This document shows positions 25,868 through 38,710 of a stretch of 64,000 bases of DNA, piece by piece. This DNA comes from Phoenix dactylifera. Lineage: Eukaryota; Streptophyta; Magnoliopsida; Arecales; Arecaceae. Where the stretch lies: the NCBI RefSeq assembly GCF_009389715.1, contig NC_052392.1, positions 36,505,360 to 36,569,359 of the forward strand, written 5' to 3'. The translations under genes and the position numbers were made by a program. Under the pieces are notes generated by a model that saw nothing but the letters and a program-made list of their open reading frames with translations, was not told where the DNA came from and did not search any database. Position 1 is the stretch's first letter. Every line of letters begins with the position of its first letter.

Positions 25868-26050
25868 AGCTATATTATATTATATTATATTATATTAGGT
25901 TCTGTTGTACTGTATTGTATTACCGTGTATTGTGTTATGTTATGTTATGCATGTTGTATTACATTGTCATTTAATATTGCACATTAAGTTATGTTATATA
26001 CTATACTATGCTATACTATATCATTTTATACTATATTATATTATATTGTC
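25868..26050. repeat. (TTATA)n microsatellite, unit 2
   Basis: Shorter version of the composite pentamer tract, followed by TGTTATGTTATG variants and a diverged ACTATATTATATTATATTG tail. Confidence 0.8.
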
Positions 26051-26249
26051 CTAGAGAGTGTAGCAAAGTACTACCGTACATAATATAATATATAGTATAC
26101 TATAGTATAGTTATATTAAATTTATATATTTTGTATGTATTACATAAAACATTGCCGAACAGGGACAGGTTAAATTTGATGAGCCCAAGCCCCATCCAAT
26201 TGTTAATCAAGCCTAAGGTTTTCAACCCATCCGGTCCTGTTGATCCGAA

Positions 26250-26905
26250 ACCCATTACCCAGGCCCACCAGAATCAGATGGCTGAGTCGAGTTTCGGGGC
26301 AACTCTTGTAATGAAAAAACTTTGTTTGATTACTTTAAACTATGATTGCTCCCTTTGAATGTATCGTGCCACTAAATGAGAGCAGCTGAATAGTGCAAGG
26401 CATCTGACTAGTGATTTTTTCTGAGTTTCCGTAGCATTTGCTCTTTGGATACTTAAAGGCATGCTCGTTACATTTAATAGGTTATTATTACTTCTGCTTG
26501 GTCTACTTAGGCTCCATTAATTGTGCATCCGTTGCATTCTTTTATCGAATTTTGCAAACCCATCAAAGATCTTCGTTTTAGTGGTGAAAAATGATACCCA
26601 AGCCTGCCAGAATCAGACGGCCGGGTCTAGTTTCGGAGCAACTCTTGTAATAACAAAACCTTTTTTTTTATTACTTTAAACTATGATTGCTCCCTTTGAA
26701 TTAGCACCGTGAAGCGTGCCACTAAATGAAGACAATTGATTCGTGCATGGCACCCGAGTGACCAATGATTTTTTTCTGAGTTTCCGTAGCATTTGCTCTT
26801 TTGATACTTAAAAGGCATGTTCGTTACATTTAATAGGTTATTATTCCTTCTACTTGGTCTACTTTAGGCTTCATTAATTGGGCATCTGTTGCATCCTTTT
26901 ATCTA
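26250..26905. repeat. Local tandem duplication, about 310-320 bp
   Basis: The block from about 26255 (CCCAGGCCCACCAGAATCAG) to 26570 is repeated from about 26590 (CCCAAGCCTGCCAGAATCAG) to 26905. Both contain TTTCTGAGTTTCCGTAGCAT and TTACATTTAATAGGTTATTA. Unit 3 has one copy (about 38910-39180), so the tandem arose in unit 2 or was lost from unit 3. Confidence 0.8.
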
Positions 26906-27009
26906 ATTTTGCAAACCGATCAAAGATTTTTACGGGTGCAAAATAATACTAATGGAACAAGAAACTTTATAATTCTTCAATAAATATATATTTATTCTCT
27001 GTGTACATG

Positions 27010-27318
27010 CGCTACCCAAAAATCGTTTGATGGTTAACAGAGTATAGGGTTCGAAACGTGCGGACGTCGATTAAATCAGAGGACCGCATGCCCCACACTC
27101 GGATGGCTCTATGTGGATGTGCTTTCCTTCCATCAGTACTAAGATGGCGCTCGGATGACATACTCACACGAGGATGATCCAGTAGGATTTTCCACAGGTT
27201 GGAAAAGACATGCGGAAACTTGCAACCCGCATCGAACATTCCAGTCAATGGGAGCTGCTACGCGGGTGGGGTTCTGCCTCTTCCCTTCCTCTCCTATTAT
27301 TTACCAAAAAAAAAAAAA
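27010..27318 (+). mobile_element. tRNA-derived SINE, copy 2
   Basis: Plus orientation, B-box GGGTTCGAAACG near 27048, body with CATCGAACATTCC and GGAGCTGCTACGCGGGTGG, and an A-rich tail at 27306-27318. The 5' A-box end looks degraded. It sits just past the end of unit 2. Confidence 0.75.
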
Positions 27319-27319
27319 T

Positions 27320-28985
27320 TAAATAAGCAACCATAAGATTGAGTTGCATATCTTTGGGCATCAACTTTAATTTTTTTAAATATTACATAATGGGCACATT
27401 TGTTGGTCTCGGATAACCTTGATAAAACCTTGGGCCACGGGGATTTCTACTTTATTTTTTGGACAGCCAAAAATACATAAGCATCCATTATTTTATAAAT
27501 AGAAGGGAAAACAACAGGAATCCTATTTTTCCAGCAAACCAATTGGCATAATTTTCCCTTGACGACCAAGAGTTTTTATCACCTCTATACAATCAAGAAG
27601 GGCATCGAGTTATTCAATCTCAAAGATCCTTAAAATTTCCCCTCGATCGAAAAGAGCCACTTAATCTTGTAACGATCTGAACCTTGCTGTCTAATGATTT
27701 TATCTTTTGTAAGAAAAGCATGCGAATAGCCCCAACTTCTTCTTTTATCTTTTGTGTACATGAGAACTACTCATAGCATACTTGAGGAGCATTAATTACT
27801 TTCCATGGCCAACTAGTATGCAAACAAGAGAGCAGCAAATAATAAATAAACTTACTCTCGTTCCGCATGTTAAACGAGGCAAGCTCTCCTCTCCTGTCTT
27901 AGAGCAAGTCCTCAGTAAACGGCTTTCTGTAGCTCTCCAAGTAGCAAAATCTTGCTTTGGAATGGGCAAATTACTCCACATAAGCATCGACTTACATACT
28001 GTTGGTTTATTAATAAAATATTTAATTCAAAATTTTCGGATTTTAGAATTTCATATTGGATATTTATCAAAACATAAATCTAGTTAAATATAAAAACTTA
28101 TCTTAGATTCCAAATAACTTGGCTTTCTAAATATATAAGATTTAATTTTCTATCTTTATCTTTCTCCTCTCTTAAAATTTTACAGAATTCTACGGACACA
28201 TTTCTAATTGTTTCTCATGCGGTATCTTAAAAAGAAGTATAGAGATGTTTTCTCTTTTCACAAGACATCCCGAAGAGATGCTTTGCAAACGGACTCTTTG
28301 GAAGACTTCTGTAGATGAAAAGATGCATTCTCACGAAAACATGCATTTGATCCGATGGTGACCCCAAGGGACACAACCTTGATAAATGGATGGATTATGT
28401 GAAGGGATGCATTCAATGAAAGGATGCTTAAGCATCTAATCATACTCATCCTTTCACATCTATAAATAGAAGAGGAATCATACTTTTTATCCTTCAAAAC
28501 ATCCCCTTTCTATCTAAATAACTCCAAATTAGAGAAAAAAATTGAGAGCAGTAAGTGAGTAAACTCAAGTACACTCAATAAGCATTTGTGAAGAGGATTG
28601 TGTCCACATATAAGAGGATTGAGAAAAATTGTTTCAATCAAAATTGCTGATTTTCAATGCATCTAGATTTGGCTAGTTCGGGTTCGACTCTAATTCTCCT
28701 TTGTTAGAATGCACTTCAAGAAGAACACGAAACGGTTCGTTGTATCTTGAGAGTAGACTGTAATCACTTGTTTGCACCTAAGTAGGGTGAATTCCACTCT
28801 AATGGAAGCACCTTTCATAGCTTGCCTCGAACTAGAAAATATTAAAAATTAATTTATTTTTTTAGTGCGTGCAGAAAGTCATTAATTAAATATTGAAGAT
28901 AAAATAATAAAATCATATAAAAGAGATTTATAAGAGTTTAGCAGATAGATTATTTTTTGACAATTTTAGAGTAGGATTCATCTTG
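27320..28985. other. Intergenic DNA, no gene recognised
   Basis: AT-rich. Sequence from about 28008 (TGTTGGTTTATTAATAAAAT) to the Gag fragment at 28990 may be the LTR and leader of the same copia relic, but I did not find a matching second LTR. No conserved host coding sequence is seen. Confidence 0.45.
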
Positions 28986-28989
28986 TTTG

Positions 28990-29500
28990 CTATTGTGCTT
29001 AAGGCATCATTAGATGATTACACTGATCCACAAAACCAGAAAAACAATTTAGACAAAATTTTAGCAACTGGCAGTGCCAAATGCACAATTGGGTGACCCT
29101 TTTAGGATTGTATTCAGTTATTGAAAATCCTAATCCTGCTAAGGGCACCACCACCTCTACCACTCTGGATTCAACAACCACTGCTACCACCCCTCCACAA
29201 TCAAATATAGAAAAGGATTTTATCTGCCGTAGTAGAATTTTATATGCTCTTTTTGATGCACTTCATGATATGTATTGCACCACTTCCACTGCACATGAGT
29301 TAAGGGATGCATTGGAACAAAAATATGGTAAGGAAGATGAAGGTATAGAAAAATACATTGTAGGAAAGTTTCTAGACTATAAAATGATAGATGAAAAATC
29401 AGTAGTGCAACAAACTCATGAACTTCAAGCTTTAGTACATCATATGACCCAAAAAAAAAATAATCTTGATGAGAAATTTCTAAAGTCTCGTCAAGATTAA
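28990..29500 (+). mobile_element. Ty1/copia Gag (UBN2-type) fragment
   Basis: A plus-strand frame reads WVTLLGLYSVIENPNPAKG, then DFICRSRILYALFDALHDMY, then KYIVGKFLDYKMIDEKSVV, the typical N-terminal half of copia Gag in plants. Pol is absent nearby. This is a truncated, broken relic of an LTR retrotransposon. Confidence 0.75.
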
Positions 29501-30732
29501 TCCAAACCCGAGCTAAGATTTTCTCTTCTCTTTTTTTCTCTCTCTAGACATGCTCGGAGATCTTAGTGTAAGCCCTATTCTTTTTGTTGCTCGAATCTAA
29601 GTTGACCCAGTTTAGAGACCTTGAACCGCCTGGGTACTCGAGTGGTGGACTGGCCATTACTTCAGCACCAGCTAGATTTGGCTACTTTCGATCTTCATCT
29701 CTGACCCATTGAATCCTCCTTGCTCGGACCGAACTGATTTGGGGGCATGAGACCGTAGTATCTAATTTTGACTTCTGAAATTATGTTAAAGTTAATAATA
29801 TTTTAATAATATTAAATAGATGTATCTGACATGTTTGCCTAAAGTGGGATTTAAAGCGAAAAGATGTAAGTAACCTAATGCTTCAAAGTATGTTTTCTAA
29901 ATTATTTGGTAAAGTAATTATTAGTGGATTAAAGTTTGATACGTGTTTTGTACTTAGCTAAACGGGTCAGGCATCTTAATAATTATTTTAAAATTATGAT
30001 ATATATTATGAAATCTGAAAAATGTGACCGGGCAAATTATGAAAGATCTATTTTGTATGTATGTATTCTCAGCATGCCTATGATCTATTATGGTCCCGCC
30101 AATGGGGTATTTGTTGGCCCAGTCGACTTGTAATCTATGAGAAACTAATTTCGACACCGTACCACTAGTGATTAGAATAGTAGTTTTTGGACACTTTGGC
30201 ACCGGTGGTTAATAATAGTAGTTTTGACACTTTGTGCCACCCATGCCATTAGGTTGTATGGCCATAACCTATTGATGTTGGAATTCTGGTATCAAAGTTT
30301 TTATGAAAATGCTTAATTAATTTTTTTTAAAAAAATTTTATTTGTGATTTATTTTTTAGTCATTATTTTGTATTTTAATTAAATATCTAGCATGCTTTGA
30401 CCCCACTCTGGGGTATTATGTTGCTTACTGGGCTAGTATAGCTTATTATCATATTTTTTTCAATTTTCAGATCCACAGGCATGATTGTATGGGACTGGAG
30501 AGAGTGCTAGATTTTCTAAAAAAAATTTAGTTATTGGCATTTTAGTTAATTTAGTTAGATTATTTGATTTATGTTAGCACATGTTACTTTGAAACTATTG
30601 TAAAAACTATTTGAATAAATTATTACTTAAATAAATTTTATGGATTTGTCATTACTTTGATATGATCCGTAGCCTTACATGCCTGTACAGTCCGTCATAT
30701 AGGCATGCGGCGTTTGTCGCGCACTAAATTCG
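29501..30732. other. Intergenic DNA, possibly LTR-derived; no gene
   Basis: AT-rich sequence. A short local duplication lies at about 30155-30240 (two copies around AGTAGTTTTTGGACACTTTG and AGTAGTTTTGACACTTTGTG). The block ends abruptly at the start of unit 3. No coding motif was recognised. Confidence 0.45.
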
Positions 30733-31392
30733 GAGAGTGACAGCTACCGTCTCCATCAATCTTTATCTCCTCTTTTTCGGCAATGCCGTCCATGGCAACT
30801 TCATCCGTGTCCCTCATTGGCATTGTGCCTCTTCCTTCCCTTCATGTCCATTGAGGCTGCCCATGCTCATCACATTGATGCATATACCCACTAAGATCAG
30901 CTATATGTTGAGGAGGGTCTAAGAATTCATGTGGAGATTCTCCAATTTGTGAAAAACTCCCCTTACAAACAAAAAACCAATAGTTTTCTCACTTATTATA
31001 CTAGAATGGATGGTTGTGACAAGTATCTCAGGTATTATATCAGGTATCAACCAGCTAGATGTTTAATTTTAGTCATCCAATCTAAATATACAAATGGCTT
31101 ATAAAAGATTAAGGTACCAAAGCAAAACTGAATACTTTATTACATGAACCTTGAGATAAGCATATCAAAATAACATGTTCTTGACTAGAATTATCATTAC
31201 AGCTTCCTATGCAGGAGATTTTAAATATATTATATTTCAAGCTTTTCATGCAAAGACATACAACACCCGATCATATAATGAAACACCTATCAAAAACAAA
31301 AATTTCCTAATTATATAGTTGAATTATAAATCACTGCTATGATTGGCAACGTTATACTATTGTTAAACTTTTCTAACATGACTCACCATCCT

Positions 31393-34300
31393 TCAACGGC
31401 CCATCAGAGTTGTGTTTGAAATTATGGGGCAGCTATCAGAATTTGAAGGAGCAGGCACATTTCTTGGAGGAGAATGAAACATTGGAATGGGCATATTGGG
31501 TGGCAAAGCTGGCAATGGGGTATCGAATTTAAGTACATTGATTGCTTGCCTCATGGTCGGCCTTTGATCTCTATCAGGGTGAGCACACCATAGTCCCACA
31601 ACCATCAAGTACACCATTTGTTGCTCATCGAATTCCATCTCTAATCTTCGGTCTGCTGCAGCCAAACATCTTCCATTCCCATAAAGTTCCCAAACCCACT
31701 CCACCAAATTCACTTGATCATCTTTCTCCACTTCAGATGGCTTTCTACCGCTTGCAATTTCTAATATAACTACTCCAAAGCTGAAAACATCAGTCTCCTT
31801 ACTAGCTTTCCCTGTGGAATGTTATGACAATTAATTTAGGCTGTCAAAATAAAACAATGCTTATAGTTGCTCGAATTTAATTCTGTTAAAAATAAAATGA
31901 TCTAGCATTTTCAATGATATTAAAATTTTATAGACATGCCCGAGCAAAGTTTTACGAGTAACTTAGTATTACTCTTTCAACTGAGTGATTTCTCTTTTTG
32001 GTTACTTTAGAGTTTGATGATTTCAATTTGAGGTGTCACATGGTTCTGCAGGAATAACCCAGACTACTAGCCACCAAGAACAAACAATAATTGATTGAGG
32101 CATAAGAATTTGGACCACTACTTTAGCTTGTCGTAAATTTGGTCAAATCAATCAGAAAAATCATAGGTTTGACAGGTTACGTATAACATCATAACTTTAT
32201 GCATATATGCCTTGATATGTGCGAAGAGTTGTTTCTCAAGAAAAAAAAGTGTGGTCATTGAAGTGGTAGCTCAGCGGAACGGGGCCTTACTTTTAACCAA
32301 GTGGTTCCAAGTTCGAAACATATGGGCGTCGATTAAATTGAGAAGACCAGATACTTCCTGCTCGGACACGGAATTTGGAAGGGCTGCTGGTCCGCTGGTA
32401 GCCTCGGTGGTGCCAGATGTGACGTACTCACATAGAGGATTCGTGTCGGAGCCTAGAGGGGTCACCGAGCCGGCCCACGGGTGGGAGAGTATGAGTAAAA
32501 CCGGACGAGGTGCCCAACACACGGTCATTTCTGCCCGCATCGAACATTCTCCTGGTGGGATGAGGGTCCAGTAGGGGTTGCTACGTGGGGGTGGACTTGT
32601 CCCTTCCTCCCCTTTTCCCTTTTGCTTTAGCATAAAAAAAAGAAAAAGAAAAGAAAAGAAAAAAAAAGAAAAGTGTGTATAGAGCAATGATGATTTAAAT
32701 CTCTTACAGAATTCCGTTGTTTATTCAGTAAAATTACTGTATCCTGGTCCTATTTTTATGGAACTCTTAGGTGATTTTGCACATAAATCTTTTCACTTAG
32801 TGTATAAATTGGAGTGGCATATATGTCTTTTCAACAAAAGGGTAAATTAGTACTTTGACACTATATGGTGCCTATTTTAATGAATTAAGTCCTTATCAAC
32901 CACCACATGCGTGCATCTTACTTTTGATGCACTACGATGCGTGAGCACTTCATGCACACATCTGTCATCATGGATCAACTACACATCTACTACATCCTAA
33001 GGTGCAGCTAATGCCATCATGGTGGATGACCACACATCCATAGTGTGTCGGACCTGCAATCTTTATCATCTTTATCCAGGAGAAGTAAAATAGCTATGAT
33101 GCCTTTCAATTTTATTAAGAAGCAATTAAAAGACCTCGCAAAATGTACTATAATGGCATAGATTTTGTTACCTGTAATAGCATACTCCGGTGCAATATAT
33201 CCCCTGGTCCCGGCCAAAACTGTTGTTTCTCGGTTGGAATCATGGTCCACGAGCCTTGCCAATCCAAAATCAGCAAGTTTAGCATTGAATCCTGAATCTA
33301 GCATCAAATTGCTTGGCTTTACATCTCTGTGGATGACGCACTGCTCCCACTCTTCATGAAGATACAGCAACGCTGATGCTAAACCTAGAGCTATTTTGTA
33401 CCTCTCCGGCCATAAGAGCAATCTTGTCTTTTTGTATAAATGGTAATCAAGGCTTTTGTTTGGCATGTACTCGTAAACAAGCAGCAGGTCACCTCTCTCA
33501 TGACAATAGCCTATGAGTTGCACAAGGTTGCGGTGCCTTAGCCGGCTTATGATCGTTACTTCTGATATGTACTCTTTGGTCCCTTGTTTTGAACCCCTGG
33601 AGATCCTTTTAATGGCCACCTCAAGCTGTGAATCATGCAGCACCCCTCTGTATACCTCCCCAAATCCTCCTCCGCCAAGTTTCCTCTCCTCCATAAAATT
33701 TTTTGTAGCACCCTCGAGTACACTGTAAGGAAACTTCCTAGGCCCACTCTCTCTCTCAAATGCAACATTAATCATTGAATCAATAGTCTTATCTACTTCT
33801 TTCTTCCTTCGATCACCTTTCTTGCATAAACATCGCCTCATAAACCACATCAAACCCAACCCACATGGTAAGACCACGGCGCCAATACCCAACACCAAAA
33901 ATATATAAAGATGTCTAGCTCCTGGAGTAGGGCTTGGACTAGAACCATAACCCTGAGAACTCAAATCGGAGGAACTGAAATTCCAGGATACAAGGCTATG
34001 TTGTTCGGTCTTGTTACCTGTGGCAGCTGTGAAGCCAACGGCTACCTTAGCAGGCAGAACCTTCCTCAAGTCAACAACATGAGACAGGCTCCAATTCCTC
34101 GTAGGATCTGAGGCATTACTGAGGAAGACACTCAAATTTTTGGTACTAGCTCTGTAATTAACACACGCGTTGAACGTCGTGTTCTTTCTCATGTTAGCTT
34201 TCAAGTCCAGCTGCACAACCGAGTATATCGTGTGGACGTCGATGCCCATATGGTTGGCGCTTATATCCTTGTACTGAGGATTGAAGAAGGTATCAAACTC

Positions 34301-34795
34301 GACAGCAACGACAGTACTCGGGAGCGTTTTGTTGCCATCAGGACTGGTAAACAGACCGAGAGTTCCGCCGCAGGATAAATCGGGAATTGCCGAAGGGTAT
34401 GACGAGAGGAAGAAGGCGAGTCCATCAGCACTGACTGCTCTTTTGAAGCCATAGATAAAGAAGGAGAAACATGTAGTGAAGTTGATGACGGAAGCTTCAT
34501 CATAGAGAGTCACTGGTTCAGGATATACCATTCTTCCGGAGCTCCTCTTAAGGTTCATGTGGGCCTGGTTCTTGGTGAGTTGGACGATGCTGCCGTCGAA
34601 GAAGGCGTCACCCTGGTAAATCATCTTGCCAATGTTCAGATCCTCACCAGAGTAGTTGAAGGAGAGTGGGCTTGCAAGGGGGATTAGGATGGACAGCAGG
34701 TGGAAGAGGGGCAGCAAAAGTTGGAGGGATGGAAGGGTTCTAGATTTGGAGGGAGCCATGCTTGGTATGTTGGAAAGGAGACATTCCAAGGCCAT
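31393..34795 (-). CDS. L-type lectin-domain receptor-like kinase, copy C
   Basis: Exons on the minus strand are 34795-33172 and 31811-31393. The phase-1 intron is 1360 bp. The protein is 680 aa. Domain order and numbering follow copy B: signal peptide about 1-43, lectin domain 44-275, membrane helix about 297-319, kinase with KLGGGGFGEVYRG, catalytic Lys 396, HRDVKPSN at 489-496, and ADFGLARLVD at DFG 509-511. All catalytic residues are intact. Differences from B cluster in the juxtamembrane part and the kinase C-lobe (ADFG for GDFG, NLMLD for NVMLD). The frame stays open 32 codons upstream to an ATG at 34891, but MALEC is shared by A and C, with MALGC in B. The intron holds a SINE. Confidence 0.93.
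32253..32665 (+). mobile_element. tRNA-derived SINE, copy 3 (in LecRK C intron)
   Basis: The tRNA-like head has A-box TGGTAGCTCAGCGG (about 32264) and B-box GTTCGAAAC (32311). The body shares CGCATCGAACATTC with the other copies, and the tail is A-rich with AAAAG repeats. Flanks duplicate AAAAGTGTG (about 32244-32252 and 32668-32676). The introns of A and B have the single uninterrupted site. It is antisense to the gene. Confidence 0.88.
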
Positions 34796-35292
34796 TTGGT
34801 GGCTTGGGCGGCTAGAGAAGGTGCTTGGCAGACCACACAACGTGAATCGAGTTCTAATCTCGATTCTTCTTTTATGGTTGAAGCTTAGCACGGTGTCTAA
34901 CTACGTAAATTGATTTTTCTCTGGTCTATTAAATTTTGATTTTAATAAATGGTAAAACTTTTGGTCCAGTTTGAATTGTATGAGTTCCCTTCCTCCGATG
35001 ACGATGGTCTCTCTTTTTTTTGAGGGAAACGATATGACGAACCACGGCTCATAAAACTTTTCCTCCTTGACCGACTTAAATTCTAGAAACCAGGTGGCGA
35101 CAAGGTGATGGCCTGCAGCCAATAGAAATTATGTAGTAAAAAATTACAAAGATCTGACTCCTAAATCTTATCCGGCTCTGTCCGTAACGGCTCCATATCG
35201 ATTCAGATGATTCTTTTGGAACATTTAGAAAGTAGATAAGGGATATTAAGTCCAAACCCTGAAAGAAATGAAAAATGGACCATTTTGTAGGG

Positions 35293-35620
35293 TTGAAATG
35301 CTAATCCCTAGCAACTCAATCAAATCTTGGATAATTAGGGATAGGAGGTTCTATATACCATGGACCAAGCTATCTCTGATCCTATGAATTTTATGAAAAT
35401 GACCAAAATAGTCCTTTTATTAGCAAAATGTAACTAGTCTTTTGATCTAAAAATAGTCATTATGATTTTCTTTTGATGTTTTTATTTTTTTGGATTCTCA
35501 TTAGTCATTATGATTTCATATTCTCTATGGTACAAGACAATCATATAATGAGTACAGAAATTGGTTATTAAACTGTTCTCAGCCACAAAAAAAAAAGAAA
35601 AGAAAAGTTATCCAAACAAC
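35293..35620. mobile_element. Insertion of about 330 bp in unit 3, MITE-like
   Basis: Unit 2 reads CCATTTTGTTCTGG here and passes straight to GTCATTTCCCACTT. Unit 3 has about 330 extra bases between them, beginning GGGTTGAAATGCTAATCC. The size suits a MITE, but I could not confirm terminal inverted repeats, so the class is open. Confidence 0.4.
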
Positions 35621-36789
35621 GAAAAAGCCTTGTCATGTCATTTCCCACTTTACCCGGGAACCATGTATTCTCATTGAGCTTAACAGCAACCTAAGCCTGG
35701 GGGTTTGGATCACTTGCCTGTAGGTGGCCTTTCCATCGATAAAAACTTAACCTCATTCGGGTGGCTCAGCGGGGAGCAGATATATACTCACGCAATCTAA
35801 GATAAATCGAGCAAATCAATTTGACCAACTACGGAACGATATTCTCAAATAAATAAGAAATCTTTATCGCGCGCATGAACTGCCTCCAGTTAAGGATGAG
35901 AGGGAATATTTCATTATGGTTGATTTCAGCTCTGAAATATCGAAGATGGTCCCGGAGTGTTTAGACCAGCATCTTCTTATATATATATATATATATATAT
36001 ATGAAATGGTCGACGCATTCCATTACGTGTTACTCGTGAAATTATTGGAAGAACGCACGCAAGTCTCCGACCCTGGGAAGTTCCAAACCTGTGACGGTAT
36101 GCAGGACTTTCTTGATGGTGTTTCTTCTCGAGTGACAGGTAATGGAATGTGACGGCTGGCGAGCGTCAGCGGGAAGTTCGAATCCTCGAACGGCAGGACT
36201 TTCTTGAGGGTGTTGTTGGGTGCTATCGCAGAACTCTAATTAAAGCTTCCTTGCGGTGGCTCCTCTGGAGCTTTCTCAATCCCAAACTCACAGGGGACCG
36301 TGTCAATATCTTCGAGAGGTCAAGGTTATTGTAGAAGATCGGTTGCTTGCTGTTGCTCACTAAAGGATTCGGTGATACTTTGGATTATTAATCCGGCCTC
36401 ATGTTAGTTTAGCATTTTACAAATCTTTCAGCCTTGCATGGATCAAATTAGATATCCCATTACCGTTACTAGAAGTCCAAAAGATCTCCAGGCCAGCAGA
36501 GAGCAAGTACTAAATTTCACATGTTTGCATTTACCATCAGGTTCCAATAACGTAAAATGACTTTTTAGCAGTAAAAATAGAAAAATTATAGATATACCCC
36601 CACCAAATTTTGGATGTTATCGCTTAAATCTCATAAATTTAAAAAGTGTAGTTTAGCCACCAAAACTTTGAATTTGTTGTAATGTGGTCTAGTTATCATA
36701 AAATTATCACGTGAGGGTCATTTGATAACTAATTTTTTGTAAAATTTCATAACTACCTTTTCCACTAGCAGAGTAAGGGACTCTTGTTC

Positions 36790-37605
36790 TGATGTGAATT
36801 AAAAATGAGTGCTTTAAAATCTGCGCAGATAGATGAACGGCAGAGGATGCAGTGCTTTAAGATTTATGTAGGCAGATGAACGATAAATGATGGATTGCTT
36901 TGAGATCTGTGAAGTTGTATAGATAATAGAGAATAGAATGCTTTGAGATTTATGCAAATAGATGGATGGTAGAGAACAAAACACTTTGAGATGAATGACA
37001 GAGGATAAAGTGTTTTGAGATCTATGAGACAAATGAACGGTAGAGAATGAAGCGCTTTGATATCTATACAAGCAGATGGATAACAAAGGTAGAGTGATTT
37101 GAGATCTTAGATGAATGATAGAGGATAGAGTATTTTAAGATTTGTACGATAATAAATGATAGAGGATGGAATACTTTTGAGATCTATATAAGTGGATGGG
37201 TGAGAAACAATTGAGTGCTTTGAAATCATGCAGATGGATGGATGATAGAGACAAAGTGCTTTAAGATTTGTGGAGGCAGATTAATGATAGAGAATATAGT
37301 GCTTTAAGATCTATATAAACAGATGGATGATAGAGGATGAAGCGCTTTGAGATTTGTGCAGACAAATGGAGTGCATTGAGATGTGTGTAGGTGGATTAAT
37401 GATAGAGGATGAAATACTTTGAGATCTATGCAAGCAGATGAATGATAGAGGATGGAGTACTTTGAGATCTATGCATGTGGATGGATAATAGAAAATGAAG
37501 CACTTTGGGATCTATGCGAGTAGATGAATGATAGAGAATGAAGTGTTTTGAGATCTGTATAAATGGATGAATTATAAAAGACAGAGCATTTTCAGATTGC
37601 GTGAG
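36790..37605. repeat. Minisatellite, period 43-45 bp, unit 3
   Basis: About 18 diverged copies of the shared unit. This is the longest of the three arrays, and its copy order differs from unit 2, indicating turnover after duplication. Confidence 0.85.
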
Positions 37606-38474
37606 AGCCACTATCTTGCCTCTCTAAATCAAGGATATTTCGGTCTTTTCTCTCACTCTGCTAACAATACTGTTAGGATGTAGATAGACGACTGGACCAT
37701 ATTGCAACGAAAATAAAGTTTTAGTGGCCATTAGGCCATATTGCAAGGAAAATGAAGTTTTGGTGGCTACCAAAAACCTTATTATTTTTTTAGAATTTAA
37801 GTATAATTATCTCAAATGTGAAGGGGTCTTTGTCTACTTTTATTTAAAAAAAGAATGTAGGGTGACTTTGGCGAAGATTCCATGAGTAGGGGTGGCAACG
37901 AATTGAACGCGCTCAGGTACTAGTCAGGTCAAAAAAAGACCACAACCCACTGTGATAAGGTCTGCGAGGGAGATCCGTTCCTTGGTATTAAATATTCTTG
38001 TGACGCTTTAACAGTTGAAGCGACAAATTTTATAAGAAACAATCGTTACATATCTCTGTGCATTGCAATTATAAGTCTACGCAAGTTCCATTAAGTTTTA
38101 GTGTGGCCCTTTTAAATTAATGACTCATCGTTTCATTACGCCAGCCGATGGAGTACCTGTGCGTATAGCTGTTAAGGTTGTGTTTTGATAGAGGCTGCCA
38201 AAAGAAAACGCCAAATATAACATATAATATAATATAATTTAAGAGCAACGGAGGGCCGGCCGAAGTAACTAGGCGGAAATATTTGTTTCCATGAGAAATG
38301 TTCCATATGACCCAAGCCCGTCTCGGTGAACAAAGAGATGGCGTAAGTCTGAACACAACTTGGCTCAATATAGCCAAGATCAGACCAACTCATATATCGG
38401 CTGGCAATAGCTCCGTATATGTCTATGTGAGAGAAAACGAAGAGCATATAGAATTGTCAGATTGTTGCCATGCC

Positions 38475-38710
38475 CTACCTGCTATGCTACTATACTATAC
38501 CATACAATACTATATTATATTATATTATATTATGTTATGTTATGTTATGTTATGTTATGTTGTACTGTATTGTATTATCTTGTACTGTGCTATGTTATGT
38601 TATATATGTTATATTACATTGTCATTTTAAATTGCATAGTGAGTTATACTATATACTAACCATGCTATACTATATCATTTTATATTATATTATATTATAT
38701 TGTACTAGAG
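38475..38710. repeat. (TTATA)n microsatellite, unit 3
   Basis: Pentamer tract with a run of TTATG repeats at about 38531-38560, then the conserved tail shared with units 1 and 2. Confidence 0.85.

Larger units (their letters stand above)
16364..26960. repeat. Segmental duplication unit 2 (carries LecRK B)
   Basis: It starts at the same base as unit 1 (GGCAAGATGATGCCTGAC) and is collinear with it to the (TTATA)n tract, then with unit 3 to about 26885. It carries a private SINE insertion (23338-23680). Its 17470-18320 portion is the diverged twin of the TATCCG-rich tract, with a (TTA)n run at 18449-18480. Apart from LecRK B no gene is seen. Confidence 0.9.

Noticed and set aside
32253-32330. 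tRNA gene
   Set aside because: A and B boxes are present, but the sequence cannot fold as a full tRNA and is followed by a SINE body and A tail.
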